Part shown: piece by piece, positions 9,101-19,599 of the stretch
How the letters are laid out: each line of letters starts with the position of its first letter
Numbering within the stretch: the stretch's first letter is position 1
Origin: Culex pipiens pallens
Taxonomy: Eukaryota > Arthropoda > Insecta > Diptera > Culicidae
Direction of reading: 5' to 3'
DNA length: 64,000 nucleotides
Assembly: GCF_016801865.2 (NCBI RefSeq)
Contig: NC_068938.1
Span: 115,904,615 to 115,968,614, forward strand
The notes under the pieces: generated by a model
Database searches by the model: none
The model's input: the letters and a program-made list of their open reading frames with translations, nothing else
What the model was told of the DNA's origin: nothing
Translations under genes and position numbers: made by a program

Positions 9101-11254
9101 TCTGTTTTTTCGTGATAATTTTTGTCTCTTTTGTGTTGCTATTTGTGTGCATGGGGTGACTGGTTTTATGTGAGTAGGTTTTATGTGATTAGGTTTTATT
9201 TTTTATGTTATTTTCTTTCTCTCCATTTCCTCAGTTTGATTTGCGATGCCTTTCCGTCGGGTCGTGTTTTTTTTTTTCGCGTTCGTCGTCGGTGTGTTTT
9301 TTGTTTTTTTTTCGCGTGCGTGTATGTGTGTAAAAGTGCGGCTGGTTCTGGTTGTCATCGATGACAATTGAGCCAGTCTTATTTGCGATGCCTTTCGGTC
9401 GGGTCGCAGGGTTTTTTCGCGTTCGACGTCGGTGTGCAATAACAACAAAACCTTATCATACCATTTCAGCTCGATAAACATCGTAACTCGTCGTTCGCTT
9501 CGTTAATCAGTACCCCACTAAACATGAATCATGTAAAACTCGTAAAAACATCTCAATTAAAAAGTCAGACTGTTAAATTCTTCATTAATTACAAATAATT
9601 TTGGTTCTATCTTTCCACAGCCGGCTGTCTAAGATAAATCCATTTCAATTAAAAGTTAACAGCCGATAAACGGGAAATGACTCATCCGCAGCATCCGATT
9701 GCTTGCCTTGAGATTAAAACATAATACCTTTCAACAAACACTATGATTTTGGGTCGCATCATCATCTTCTATGGTGAATCCTGACCAAACACCCTATCCT
9801 ACTAACAAATTTTCAGGTTCCTGGCGCTTGTGGGGTGTAAGCACAGAGTAAATCAGCTGCCCTAGTAGCAACCTGCGCTAACTAACATTCCCGTCCCTTA
9901 AAATCGAGATCTACAAACTGACATGGCGGGCGCCGTTGGTGGCCAATGACTGTTACCTATTCGCAACTGATCTAGCTTTAGCAATCATGGTGTTTTATCT
10001 TTTCAGCGCATTCATACATGCTGTTGATAAGGGAAACACCACTAGATCGTCGAAGCCTATAATGAGTAGTGCTGAAAGGATATTACGGTTCTGTTCAGCA
10101 ACGGAGGGGCAACCATGGGTGATCTCTCATGCTCATGCTCATGCTCATTCAAGGTCAAACATTAAAACGCGTTTTTCTCGGAACGTCAAAATGGCGGGTG
10201 CGACAAGATAGCACGACGACGTCGTAATGTCGTAATGTTACTGTTGTACTGTTACTGTTGTACTGCCCATAATTGAAAATTCGGCTGAATTCCGAGAAAA
10301 ACGCATTTAGTGTTTGTCGCCAAATCTCCGTCAAGGAAATTTCCCATTAATGAGGCATATTAGCCGTTTGGTTTTTCGCATCGGCAGTCAAATCTAAACA
10401 CTATTTTAGTGAAATTCATGTTTCAGAAGATGCTTTAGAACATCCTCTGCCACCTGGTGCTAATAACTCGTTTTTGCCAAAAGTGGATATTAGCCGTTTT
10501 TTCAATGGTGGGCAGTGTAGTGTAGCCTAACTTTTATATTGAAGTGCTGAATACAAAGATCTTATTACCGACTATATTATTTGCTGTTTTTCACTTAATC
10601 TACTTTCCTACCTATTTGTCCTAGTTTTCGCTATCCCAAATTTTGCTCCCAGAGCATCCAGTATCATTTAACGATGACACAATTAAACCGTAATTGATTA
10701 CCCCTAACGGATCACTGCACGGCGTAATTGGAATCATTTTCAGTTCAGTGGTTAATCAATTTGGCCCCGGGTGGTTTCAATCGTGTGCCACAAATTTCAA
10801 ACCGTTTCTCGTTTCGTATCCTTGCTTTGCCGCAAAACTTCACTCATACTTTTTTGTTGTTTGCTCTCTTTTAACCCTCTCCAGCGCGTGGCAACCCCCC
10901 AATCCAGCCCACTACGCGACACCGGATCCGGATTCGTTCTATGGAATCAAAGGCATTAAAAAGGTCAGCAATAGGACAATTGTCTTCTATTGTGGCATTT
11001 TCATGCTTGTTGGAATTATTTTGCAAGCAATCGCAATCAGGTAATAGCAAGTGAATTTATGTTCAAACGCAGTTGATTAAACGTTCCGTTGTTCTTATAG
11101 CAAATCCTTCACTTTCAAACGCAAACAGTTGGACGATTTTTCGCGCAAAAATGCCCTCCAGCATGCGGAAGTTCGCGCTGAAGCGGAATCGTTGGGAAAC
11201 GATGCGCAGCTGGAAAGGATGAAAGCCACGTTGAAAAAAGAAGTTATCTGGTAA
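6145..11254 (+). CDS. J-domain, single-pass membrane protein (DnaJ-60/DNAJC30-like)
   Basis: Exons 6145-6267, 6330-6496, 10885-11040 and 11101-11254 join in frame to 199 codons plus stop; phases 0, 2 and 2 match at the three GT...AG introns. Residues about 15-80 form a J domain: HYEIL at the start, helix II REAFIRLSKE, the essential HPD at 43-45, then QLLEAYKVLSKPDSRASYD. J domains stimulate the ATPase of an Hsp70 partner. Residues 128-148 are a hydrophobic membrane span, followed by a charged, likely helical tail to the C-terminus. Short J protein plus one C-terminal span resembles DNAJC30 and insect DnaJ-60, which are usually mitochondrial; the assignment is by layout only. Exon 1 encodes a short basic N-terminus. 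A polyadenylation signal AATAAA lies at 11322-11327. Intron 3 (4,388 bases) holds a SINE and nested elements. Confidence 0.88.
6651..6791. repeat. 25-bp direct repeat around a 91-bp insert
   Basis: GATTATCCAAAGCATC and the following nine bases are repeated exactly at 6651-6675 and 6767-6791. The 91 bases between them (6676-6766) are unlike their flanks. This is the form of a target duplication of the same length class as the hexamer-tail retroposons, but no tail is visible. Confidence 0.55.
6800..7430. other. Intron sequence, no feature seen
   Basis: AT-rich third-intron sequence of the J-protein gene. The reading frames here have no recognisable product. Confidence 0.4.
7434..7785 (+). mobile_element. 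Feilai-type tRNA-related SINE, copy 1
   Basis: The tRNA-like head (GGTTGCCTCTCACCCAG, then GATTCGATCCCAGACGG as Pol III B box) is followed by the body with TTTCGAGACGAGATTTGTC, a second tRNA-like stretch with TTCGAATCCTGGGAGTGG, and a tail GAATAATTTGATTTGATTT. The A-box end is slightly truncated. The same body occurs at 33.8, 38.0 and 57.6 kb. The family is known from Aedes mosquitoes. Confidence 0.88.
7790..8350. other. Intron sequence, no feature seen
   Basis: AT-rich sequence with homopolymer runs inside intron 3. No structure was recognised. Confidence 0.35.
8824..9165 (+). repeat. Tandem ~118-bp monomers, about 2.8 copies
   Basis: Three successive units start near 8824, 8940 and 9068 with AGAAGTGCGGTGCTTCGG or AAAAGTGCAGTGCTTC. 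Each continues through GACGCGCAGT, TTTCGTCTCTTTTGTGT and GCATGGGGTGA. The second unit has an extra internal GTCGCTCTTTGT. Single related units occur at 59340-59429 and 61500-61570. Confidence 0.8.
9235..9440 (+). repeat. Second tandem repeat, about 143-bp period
   Basis: TTTGCGATGCCTTTCCGTCG... with GTCGTCGGTGTG (about 9239-9298) recurs at 9381-9438 with few changes. It lies directly after the 118-bp monomers in the same retroposon. Confidence 0.6.
10223..10884. other. Intron sequence before J-protein exon 3
   Basis: Contains a short GTTACTGTTGTACT duplication near 10240-10265. Otherwise no feature was recognised up to the acceptor CTCTCCAG. Confidence 0.35.
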
Positions 11255-11321
11255 CAATAAATCTACCTCAAACAACGTGTACATAGTTTCTTGTGTAGAA
11301 TGTAAATATACTGGAAATGTA

Positions 11322-11327
11322 AATAAA
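11322..11327 (+). terminator. Polyadenylation signal of the J-protein gene
   Basis: AATAAA lies 68 bases after the stop codon at 11252-11254, followed by a TGT-rich stretch. This is consistent with the transcript 3' end. Confidence 0.65.
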
Positions 11328-11407
11328 CAAATGTCTATGATTTGTACACTCTTACGGGTTAATTAGGAGTTTTCTAATTAATTACTGACCTCCGACCGAA
11401 CCATGTA

Positions 11408-11631
11408 CACAGAAAAAAAAGTTGAATTTTGAAATGTTGAAAATTTGGTAGGCTGAATATTACCTCTTTTTTGAATAATATTACATAAAAAATGTGTAAA
11501 AATGTGAACCTGATGAATATTTATCAAAAACTAATGAAAATTCATCATTTTCTGGGATAAAATTAATATTTTTTTTGACACAAAATCTGTCATCATTTCC
11601 TGATGAATATTACCATCATTTTTTTTCTGAG
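11408..11631. mobile_element. 224-bp TA-target MITE, copy A
   Basis: It starts CACAGAAAAAAAAGTTG and ends TTTTTTTTCTGAG, flanked by TA on both sides. Copies are at 31221-31447, about 43110-43266 (partial) and 54605-54812 (reverse). No coding capacity. Confidence 0.75.
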
Positions 11632-11639
11632 TAGCCAAG

Positions 11640-12838
11640 AAGTAACGCTTCCACTAGCGTGGTTCACAGGTATATGACAAAGATTTAAGTGTTTAATTTC
11701 GAGTGCCACAAGCAATATGACCCTAGAAGCTAGCCGGAAATTATGAGCGCATTTGGTGAAGGTTTAGTTGTACCACCCTTGGACCAACACAAATAATGAT
11801 CATTTCTGGTCCGCATTCATTTTTTTTGTATTTTCACAATCTTGTCAACCATTTTGTTTTTTTTTTAACTGTGAGTACAGGTTTTTGTATGACAGTTGCA
11901 ACATAAGATTCTAGTATGGGCAGTTAATATTTTTTATTGACAATGCTCATCTTTCTTTACTCTCTAGTTCGTAAGAAAGGCTCTATCTCACCTATCGGGT
12001 GGATTGAATCGAGTTTTTATAGCTAAAATGATGCATATTATCCTATATTATCATACATAAATGATATACCCATGCTCTGATGTAATATGACCAACATTAT
12101 CGAAGCAACTGAATCTGCTGTATACATTACAGTTCTTAATTCGAAGGTTGTTTTGTAACTTTTTTCCCCTTCTCTCGCTCAATTCGATCACCTTTGTACC
12201 AGTAATTACTTACCACCATTAAATTTTCTAGCTTTATCTCCCATATATCAGCTTAAGCTAATTTACTAGACCGATGTTTTGCCAAAACAACCTAAAAAAT
12301 GAAAGAAAACAAATGCCTGACCATCACAAAAAATGCTTGATTCACACTTTCCTCCACATACAATTTGAGCCAAACATTTCATTAGGGCACAAAACTAAAA
12401 CGTTAACATTCAGGATTATTCCACTATTCCATTCATTAGTACACTCCCTACATGCCCTCCAAGAATCGGATTGATAGCAAACCATTCCCCATTGGAAAAA
12501 TGAAAAACACAAAAGGGCACATAACAATGTTCACTGCAAACCAAAAAAAAGTCCAATTGGGCCTTTTCTTTTTTGTTAGTTTTTCGTAGTTGAAGAACTT
12601 TATGTGTTATAAAGTGAACTTTTCATACATTCTTAACACTAATTCACTTAAAAATTACACTTAGTAAGGGCCCATTATGAGCAATAGTTGGAAAAAAAGA
12701 GCCTTATAACGAAATTGTTTTAAAGTTATTAGTTGTATTGCGAAAACCAACATAAATTAAATAGCATTAAAGCAGAGATGAGGATAATTATGTGTTTTAT
12801 CGTATTATTAGTTGAAATACCATTATTGAAGCTTCTTT
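11640..12838. other. Intergenic spacer between convergent genes
   Basis: AT-rich, no repeat or gene recognised. It separates the 3' ends of the J-protein and Dat genes together with 13.07-13.8 kb. Confidence 0.4.
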
Positions 12839-13065
12839 TTGCCTTCCTCACTGAGGAAAGGCTATAAAATTACTCGAAAAATGAACATCTCAATTAGACC
12901 TCCTAGACCCACCTTCATGTTTACCTATCGACTCAGAATCAAATTCTGAGCAAATGTCCGTATGTGGTGGGATGTTGATAAAAAAAATGTCACTCGATTA
13001 TCTCGACATTGACTGATCCGATTAAATAGGAATTAAAGCTAGTGGCCCCCTTTTTGCCAAATTTT
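12839..13065. repeat. Mosquito dispersed repeat (GAGGAAAGGCTATA end)
   Basis: It begins with a small hairpin GCCTTCCTCACTGAGGAAAGG and contains TGTCACTCGATTATCTCG. I recognise this as a common non-coding culicine repeat, probably a MITE end. The right limit is uncertain. Confidence 0.45.
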
Positions 13066-13806
13066 TTTTTGAATCGCGGTTTTTGGTATTGTGTTCTAAT
13101 GAAATGTTTGGCTCGAATTGTTCATAAATTGAGTGAGATCCGTTCCAGCCTGAGAGGCCTCACAATAATTTGCTTAGTCGAAAGATTCCCGTGTTGATCT
13201 GTTCTGAACAGAACCCATACGGCTGGAGTTGACTTAATGGCACGGACTGGATTGGGTAGTCAACAATTTTGTGTGGAGGAAAATCGGTATGAAGCGGTAG
13301 TGATCATGCTGCTAAAATCTAAAAAAAATACAATGGATCAAACTTGGATCAAACATGTTTTAAGGAATAAATATTTTCACATTTATTTCGACATTCATTG
13401 CTTGTGCTTACAGTTATGCAAAATGTATTTTTCAATATCAATAAGTTACACATATATTCCCAAATATAAATAATAGTACGGTTTTGTCAGTTTCTCTAAT
13501 TTAAATTAATAGGATCAGCTATGCTTTCGTTTCCATAATATCACATCTTGCATAACACTGCAGAATGACAATATCAGTTTAGCGATATTATTTTAAACAG
13601 CGACCTTTAATATGTCCTCAATTGACATTGCATACTGCTAATATTGTAAAAAGTGCGTAGCTAACATTTAAATGCATTTTTTACGTCTTGCAACTTCTTC
13701 CATCAAAGGCCCTAATATAGTTGTGCACTATCAAACTAAACCAAAAGACTACTTTAATTGATTAATGCTTTTGTCACAATTGATTTGTTCAGTTCAATTT
13801 TGTACT
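13066..13806. other. Dat 3' flank, no clear feature
   Basis: AT-rich sequence downstream of the Dat stop. On the minus strand an ATTAAA variant polyadenylation signal occurs about 50 bases after the stop; no canonical AATAAA was seen close by. Confidence 0.35.
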
Positions 13807-15225
13807 TCAGTTGATTCTCTTAGTCAGAATTCGAACCGCCACATGTGGCTTGGCCGGATCGAACACTTGTTCGCCGTTGACCAGATAGTCCTGATAGGGT
13901 AGATTGTACACCTCCTGAAAGTCCATTTTCTCCATGACCCGTGCCGAGAAGTGACTGCTACACAACACGTGCACCAATTTAATGTTGTTATCCTTCACGT
14001 ACTGCATGGTTCGATCAGTAAGCTTTCCAGCGATTCCCAATCCTCGGTAGTTACTATCTACGGACATGATTTTAATATCCAACAAACGATCAACGTCCTG
14101 GTACAGATCGAAAATGTTGAAGTTTTCATCCACATGGTCCATCAGTGCCATGATCTTCTTGAACTTGGGATGAGCACAAACATCTGCCAGCTTCGCCGGA
14201 GGTTCGTCAGTTTCCTTCTGCAATAAGATAATGTCTATAAATAAACGCCACTTGAACGCACGGATGATTTGATGAACTTACCGGACGGTTGATCAAGCCG
14301 TTGATGTTAACTCCCACGATTTCTCCTCGAGAGTTTACTGCTTTGAACGAGCAATGCTCGTGAAGACTTTTGGTGGAGTATTTCTCAAGTTCCTTACATT
14401 CACCCAGATCAACGAAGGTGTTCAAAGGCTCGTCCTAAAAAAAATAACAAATTAATCTTCAGGAAGCATGAGCTAAATTCATTCAACTTAAAAATCTTTA
14501 AATAGGGATATAATTTCAAGTAAAGTGAATTTCATCTTTCTTTGAAATCTCAGTTGCGAGATTGCATGCTTAAGTTTCCCACTGAGATTTTCCACCGAGG
14601 CGATAAATTTATTCCAGACTTAATCTCTTCAGCATGCATAATTTGATACATGCTCATGAATTATTCAGGAGGCATCGCACCTCCAATATCTCCTGGGAAA
14701 ATCCTGCTGGTTTTCCTTCCTTGTACCTATGTACAATGTTACTGAATCTCGGTTTTATGACTACAGTTAGAACTCGTGCAATATGGAGCCAAAAAGATTT
14801 CAATTAAATTAACCGGAGCTGTGCCAGTCCTGACTGTATTCTTCCCTACACCTGTATCCACACAAGCACGCCGGTGCCGGTTAGTGGTTTCAACAAGACC
14901 GCCGCTAATGAGCACCGATGATTGCCGTTCGAATGGAAGGAAGAAGTCGTGCAAGTTAATGCCATGGGGAGGTAGAAACAGGAAAATCCTGGCCCAGCGT
15001 CTTTTATCTCACCTTGAAGAAAAACTTTTTGAGCATTTTCAGGACCTCCTCGGCGTCGTCCTCCGTAATTAACTCAATCGAGATGTTGGTGTCAATCTCG
15101 TCCGTCGGGCTGCTGACAAGTTCGGCCGAGTCCAGCTTGGCTAGGGAAGACTTTTCCGTTGTTCCCGAAATGCCGGTCGACATCTTGGAAGCCATACGAC
15201 CGAGAGGGGGCAGCAGCTCCGAAAG
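13807..15225 (-). CDS. Dat: Dopamine / arylalkylamine N-acetyltransferase
   Basis: Exons 15013-15225, 14282-14434 and 13807-14217 join in phase 0. From the ATG at 15195 the product is 248 aa. It matches insect Dat (AANAT1), a GNAT-fold cytosolic enzyme that transfers acetyl from acetyl-CoA to dopamine, octopamine, serotonin and tryptamine, acting in cuticle sclerotisation and amine inactivation. Seen: the conserved ITEDDAEEVLKMLKKFFFKD with the acidic region that supplies the general-base Glu, DEPLNTFVDLGECKELEKYS, the acetyl-CoA loop NYRGLGIAG, and VLCSSHFSARVMEK carrying conserved serines. The first exon opens with acceptor CCAACAG and ten in-frame codons (LSELLPPLGR) before the ATG; these resemble the N-terminus of the long fly isoform, so an upstream coding exon probably exists to the right. 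Convergent with the J-protein gene. Confidence 0.93.
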
Positions 15226-15229
15226 CTGT

Positions 15230-15680
15230 TGGAAGGGAAAATCAAATTATATTTCTCACACTCCTCGGTTTTGATTTGCTTGGTTCTTTTGTGAACGTTT
15301 TTCTAGTTTAGTGGGAAAGAAACGTGTTAAAAAATATAATCGAAGCCATGCAAACTCAAGGGAACTAGTAAGTAGCACATATTCTTTAAGTATAGATTAG
15401 TTTGGAACAATTCTAGTTTTAATACAATATATGTTTCAATCAAGTCTAACAGAATGGGGTTTAGTGATGTATGATTATCTTCTAACTAATAATAATAGCA
15501 ATAAAGTCATGGTTTGAAATTCAAGTGGACATACATCATCAAAAGTATATCACTGATTACCATATCGTCAATACTCTTTGATATCGTTTTTGCTATAGCT
15601 AGCAAAAAAACCCTTACTTTAAAAATATAACCAGGATTTCATAAATAAATAAAATTAATTGAATTGAAAAAAATACTTCT
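15230..15680. other. Dat upstream intron or 5' flank, no feature seen
   Basis: AT-rich sequence upstream of the Dat exon acceptor. No exon was recognised. Confidence 0.35.
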
Positions 15681-15684
15681 TGTG

Positions 15685-16015
15685 CTTGGAATCCCGGACA
15701 TTGACAAAGCTGATTCGTAATCCGGACACTGGTTTCAGCATATAAATCACACAAATTTAAACTGAAAATTTAGTGTTTGGCAATCTTTAGGTCTAAAACA
15801 AACTGGTGACATCAAAACAATCGATATTTTGTTTAACAATTTTGTGGCATTTTTTTTTTTTTTTTTTGTGTTTACTACAGCCTGGAAAAAAATAAATGAA
15901 AGTTCATGTGAAAATTCATCAAATAACACAGTTTTGACAATAATTATGCGAACTTGTATCCAAATTATTTATAAAAATAGATTAGAAGTCTGGGAATTTG
16001 AAGCATCACGATTAA
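15685..16015. mobile_element. CCGGACAC-rich TIR element, copy 1 (diverged)
   Basis: Contains TTCGTAATCCGGACACTGG, a T-run at about 15849-15867, and TCATCAAATAACACAGTTTTG. It aligns with 27630-28088 and 48340-48835. The termini are eroded. Confidence 0.6.
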
Positions 16016-17175
16016 ATATTTACAGTTAGTTTTTTTTTTTCATTAATTTCATTCAATTTTTAAAGATCATTTAAAAATTAAGTTTTATTTATTTAGCGTA
16101 TTACAAACAAAGCTAGTCTATTTTCTTAATTTATTGATAATTTAATTTTATTAGGGACCTATTAAGGGAAATGAAAGGTTCTGGGGAAAATTCAAACACC
16201 CAAAATCGTTCAAATTTAATGTTGAAAAACTTATAGTTATTCTGTTGGGCTGGCACGTTTCTTGTACCGAACAAACACAAACATAACAAAAACTATCAGA
16301 TTAATATGAATATCAGTTTTGCAATGTTTATGATTGCTATAAATCTCATATTTTGGCCCAAATTATTTTAAATTGATTCCATCCTTGCATGATCTTCATG
16401 ATTGATTGAAACCCCGATTTGACAGTTCGATTGGAACCCTGAGAGAAACATTTCGCCTCTCCATAAATTTTATGGAATAGTATCAAACATACTGTATCAT
16501 TATCTTTTCATTCTCGTCGGGATCCTGAAAAGAATTGCAAATTAAACATAGGTTTGTCTTATTTACAAAAAACCAAACATTGAATTTCACCCATTATATA
16601 TTTAAAGCCGCAACTGCACCAGCGCAAAGAAATATGACTGATTAGTTAAAGATAGAATCCATCACCATTGAATTTGGAAAAAATCATCTAAACTTTTCTC
16701 CATTAAATTAAGAATCTAAAAAAAAGAAGCTGCTAAAGGCTACCGTGAAACTGGGTTACACTGACCTTGATGATATAATTTGGCAGATTTCGGTACTTTG
16801 ATCTAACTTAAAGCACCATGCTTCTCCATAGAAGTATGTTCCCAATAAATTTACTGAAACGTATGATGCTTTTGGTTCGATCGATTCCGAATGAATTATT
16901 TTCCAAAAGTCATATCAGTTTGGGTTAAAATCGTGTGATCTTTCAAAAAACCGAAAATATCCAGTACTTCATTCTAGAAATTTGGAGGAAAATGTGTTTT
17001 TCCCCCGAAAACGTAGTCTTATGTGTTAAACACACTTGCCTAACGTCTTTTTCAGCATGCTGTTTTTTATTCAAAAACAAACAAACCATCCACTTCAATG
17101 ACTCTCATGTCTTTTCTGGTCTCTATTGCAAGTTTCTGATCGAACCAAGGAGTCTAAAGGCTTGAATGAGGAGAG
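16016..17175. other. AT-rich spacer, no feature seen
   Basis: No repeat shared with the rest of the window and no coding signal was recognised. Confidence 0.35.
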
Positions 17176-17179
17176 CACC

Positions 17180-17475
17180 CAAACCTCTTTCTACTCCAAG
17201 GAACCTTCCACCCCAGGGTTCGAACTAACGACCTTTGGATTGCGAGTCCAACCGCCGCCAGCGATTCCACCGGAGCAGACTTGGTTTCGCGTGTGTTGGT
17301 TGTCCTTATACGGGGGAGACGACTCCTTCACCTTGAATGACTTAACGGAATAACAACCACCAAGGCCGGGACCGAAGTTTTACTTCTCATGCGATGCAAG
17401 GCTGGAGCAGATGGGAATCGAACCCATGATCATCCGCTTACAAAGCGGACAGCGTAACCATTACCATTTATGTGC
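17180..17475 (-). mobile_element. tRNA-related SINE, second family
   Basis: Read on the minus strand, a tRNA-like head (GTTACGCTGTCCGCTTTG, then GGGTTCGATTCCCATC) is followed by a body and a second GGTCGTTAGTTCGAACCCT. It is related to the Feilai body near CCAACCGCC but with a different head, so a separate subfamily. It is not a functional tRNA gene because the acceptor stem does not pair. Confidence 0.7.
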
Positions 17476-17730
17476 ACTTGGGCAGTTTATCATTTTTGGA
17501 TATGATACCTAAAACGTCCACTCAGTCCACTCGATTATCCGAAGTTCGATTATCTGATGGTTTGTATGGGACTTTAGACAATCGAACCATGGAAATAAAA
17601 AAAATGTCTCATACTTTTTATTTAACATTTCATTTAAGTTTTGCGACCTCATTTTAGTCAATTTTGAAATGTTGATTGCCCATTTTGGAATTAAAAATTC
17701 TAAATCACTTGCAAGTAGTTTATGAGGCAT

Positions 17731-18100
17731 ACACAGCAAAAAATCCGATGTAAAATCGCATTCAAAAACATGTAATATTGTATGAGAAAACGTGTACACA
17801 AAAAGCATGTACATAAGAAATACGATGTACAATGTATACGATGTATGGAGAACTTACAGCTACATCAATGTTGATCCAGCTAATATCAAAGATGCGAGAT
17901 AGCTAAGATGGTTGGGGCGCAGACTTGATAATTTGGATATGACTCTCACAAGATTGATGTTATTTTTGGGGCGTGCAAAATTTCTGATTTTTTCTTCCGT
18001 ACATGCTTTTTGTGTACACGTTTTCTCATACACTATTACATGCTTTTGCTCGCAAAGTTGATGTGCATACTTTTGCATGCGATTTTACACAGTTTTTTTT
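17731..18100. mobile_element. Foldback element with ~85-bp arms
   Basis: The left arm (about 17731-17815) includes AAACGTGTACACAAAAAGC. The right arm (about 17999-18095) includes the inverse GCTTTTTGTGTACACGTTT and ends CGATTTTACACAG. About 180 bases lie between. No coding capacity. Confidence 0.7.
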
Positions 18101-18196
18101 TAAATGTGTACTTATCCAGTTGAACTGAACCGACTTTCAACCCTTGTCGGTAAACTGAAACTATTGATTGCGACAAAATTTCAATGAGTAAAGAAG

Positions 18197-18673
18197 TAGG
18201 GGAAAGTGTGGCAAGTGTAACAAGCTAAGGAAATGCTCGTTATAACTCATTAAAAACGTGAAAAATTTGTCGGATTTTTTATAATCATCTTATTCCAGGT
18301 CTTGACTAAGACTTTGATAGAACAGGTTTTTAAAAAATCCAGTTTTTGACTGTAAAAAACTGATTTTAAATTTTTTGATTTTCCGTGCGTTCTACTCAAC
18401 TAGTGGGGCAAGACGAACAACCCGTTGGGGCAAGAGGAACAATGCATGAAACAACATGCTAATTTGCTAACAATTGAACTGTTATCACTTAGATACATCA
18501 GATTACAATGATATCACTATATTTTGTTTGGAAATTTTTTGTTAACAATTATTTATCAGTTTTTAAGTACTTTTAAGTATTTCTTTCCCAATAAAATATG
18601 TTGTTGCAGCAATTCGTATTTTTTTCCATACTAAAAATCTATATGGTACAATTGCCCCACCTGAACAAGATTT
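18197..18673. mobile_element. TIR element of the GGGGCAAG type
   Basis: The left end AGGGGAAAGTGTGGCAAGTG and right end GGTACAATTGCCCCACCTG are imperfect inverted repeats. Internal GTGGGGCAAGACGAAC and TTGGGGCAAGAGGAAC repeat the terminal motif. Confidence 0.6.
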
Positions 18674-18679
18674 TTTTAA

Positions 18680-19285
18680 AGCTCTCAACAAAAATAACCA
18701 AAAGTTAAATCATACTTTGTAATAGGTGCAAGTCATTGGTAGGGACACTACTGATCTAGGAAAAATTGCATTTTGAAAAAAAATGCCATAAAACGAATCC
18801 TATGCCTTATTTTGTACTTTCCAAATATTATAAGAAAACAAAGGTTTTGAAAAAAACTTCATTAAATCTTATGCTCCGTGGCGTTTACGTCGTTTTGGCG
18901 GTTATGTGGTAGTAGAATCAGCTAATTGCATTGCTAGCAACAATTCCTCATACTGGAAATAATCAAAATTGTAAAAATTACGGCCGTACGAGCGAATGTT
19001 TATTATCGTGCATCTGACAACCAATTTAGCCTATGATTTTTTTAATACCTATGAAAAGAAAAGGAGATTTCAAAGTGATTTTTCAAATTAATTGTAAAAA
19101 TAAAATTGATGATCATGGAAAAGTCATAAATATAATTCACATGCTTTTTGTGCGAAATTGGCTAGCACACTTTTCATGTCAAAGTTGTCTAGACATTTTA
19201 AATTTTAATATCCAACATTTCTCACAAGAGAACTGCCAGTTTACGGTACACCTTTTTTTCATTTCAAAGATACATTTTTTAATAA
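18680..19285. other. Spacer, no feature seen
   Basis: AT-rich, downstream of the small minus-strand reading frame. No feature was recognised. Confidence 0.35.
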
Positions 19286-19287
19286 AA

Positions 19288-19536
19288 CTATTTTAGAAAT
19301 TTAACACCTCCACCACAATTCCATCGCGATGTCACCAGATCATCAAACCGAAAACCACAGATTGATATCCTTCCGTCCTCCTCCACCACCATCACCAGCA
19401 ACTTTGGCGCTTCACAGCCAACATTCAATATTGTACTTGCCATCGTGCACGCCTCATCCAGAAGGCAGTCATTTTCACTTTTCTTGACACTGAATTTGCC
19501 CAAGTGAGCAATGTGGTTCTGGATTTCGATCTCCAT
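19288..19536 (-). CDS. Unidentified 82-codon reading frame, possible gene
   Basis: An 82-aa frame beginning MEIEIQNHIAHLGKF and ending GVKFLK. I do not recognise it. Its composition looks like a real protein: an amphipathic N-terminal part, LLDEACTMASTILNVGCEAP, then a strand-like LLVMVVEEDGRISICGFRF. It has no signal peptide or membrane span. A TCAGT initiator on the minus strand at 19580-19576 would give a 42-base leader and the ATG context CGCAATGG. No polyadenylation signal was seen after the stop, and a weak donor (GATCTG|GTGACA) inside could mean further exons. It lies upstream of Dat on the same strand, but its phase and start make it an unlikely Dat exon. Confidence 0.45.
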   Translation of the reverse strand: MEIEIQNHIAHLGKFSVKKSENDCLLDEACTMASTILNVGCEAPKLLVMVVEEDGRISICGFRFDDLVTSRWNCGGGVKFLK

Positions 19537-19599
19537 TGCGTCTGGTTTCGGATATCACGAATCGATTCAAACACGACTGATTATACGTAAATGTGATTG

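Larger units (their letters stand above)
8822..10146 (+). mobile_element. LINE-like retroposon with tandem 5' monomers and hexamer tail, copy 2
   Basis: A 25-base perfect direct repeat (8797-8821 and 10147-10171, beginning ATTCAAGGTC) flanks it. It ends in CTCATG hexamers (about 10128-10146). The 5' part is tandem monomers and the 3' half (9600-10146) matches copy 1 at 1030-1605 in reverse. No ORF2 is present, so it looks like a LINE that kept its 5' and 3' regions and lost the coding middle, or a non-autonomous partner. Confidence 0.75.
8351..10222. mobile_element. TIR element of the GTGCTATCTTGTC family, split by an insertion
   Basis: The left end (about 8351, CGTCGCCATCGTGCTAACTT) and right end (about 10201-10222, CGACAAGATAGCACGACGACG) are imperfect inverted repeats. 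The body 8400-8815 matches 31019-31220 plus 31450-31600. The element is interrupted by a 1,325-bp retroposon at 8822-10146. Without the insertion and one target copy it would be about 520 bp. It lies in intron 3 of the J-protein gene. Confidence 0.65.

Noticed and set aside
15849..15868. Poly(T) as a retroposon tail
   Set aside because: It lies inside a TIR element and has no target duplication beside it.
17400..17462. Functional tRNA gene on the minus strand
   Set aside because: The anticodon-arm and B-box parts look good, but there is no paired acceptor stem and the sequence continues into a SINE body.
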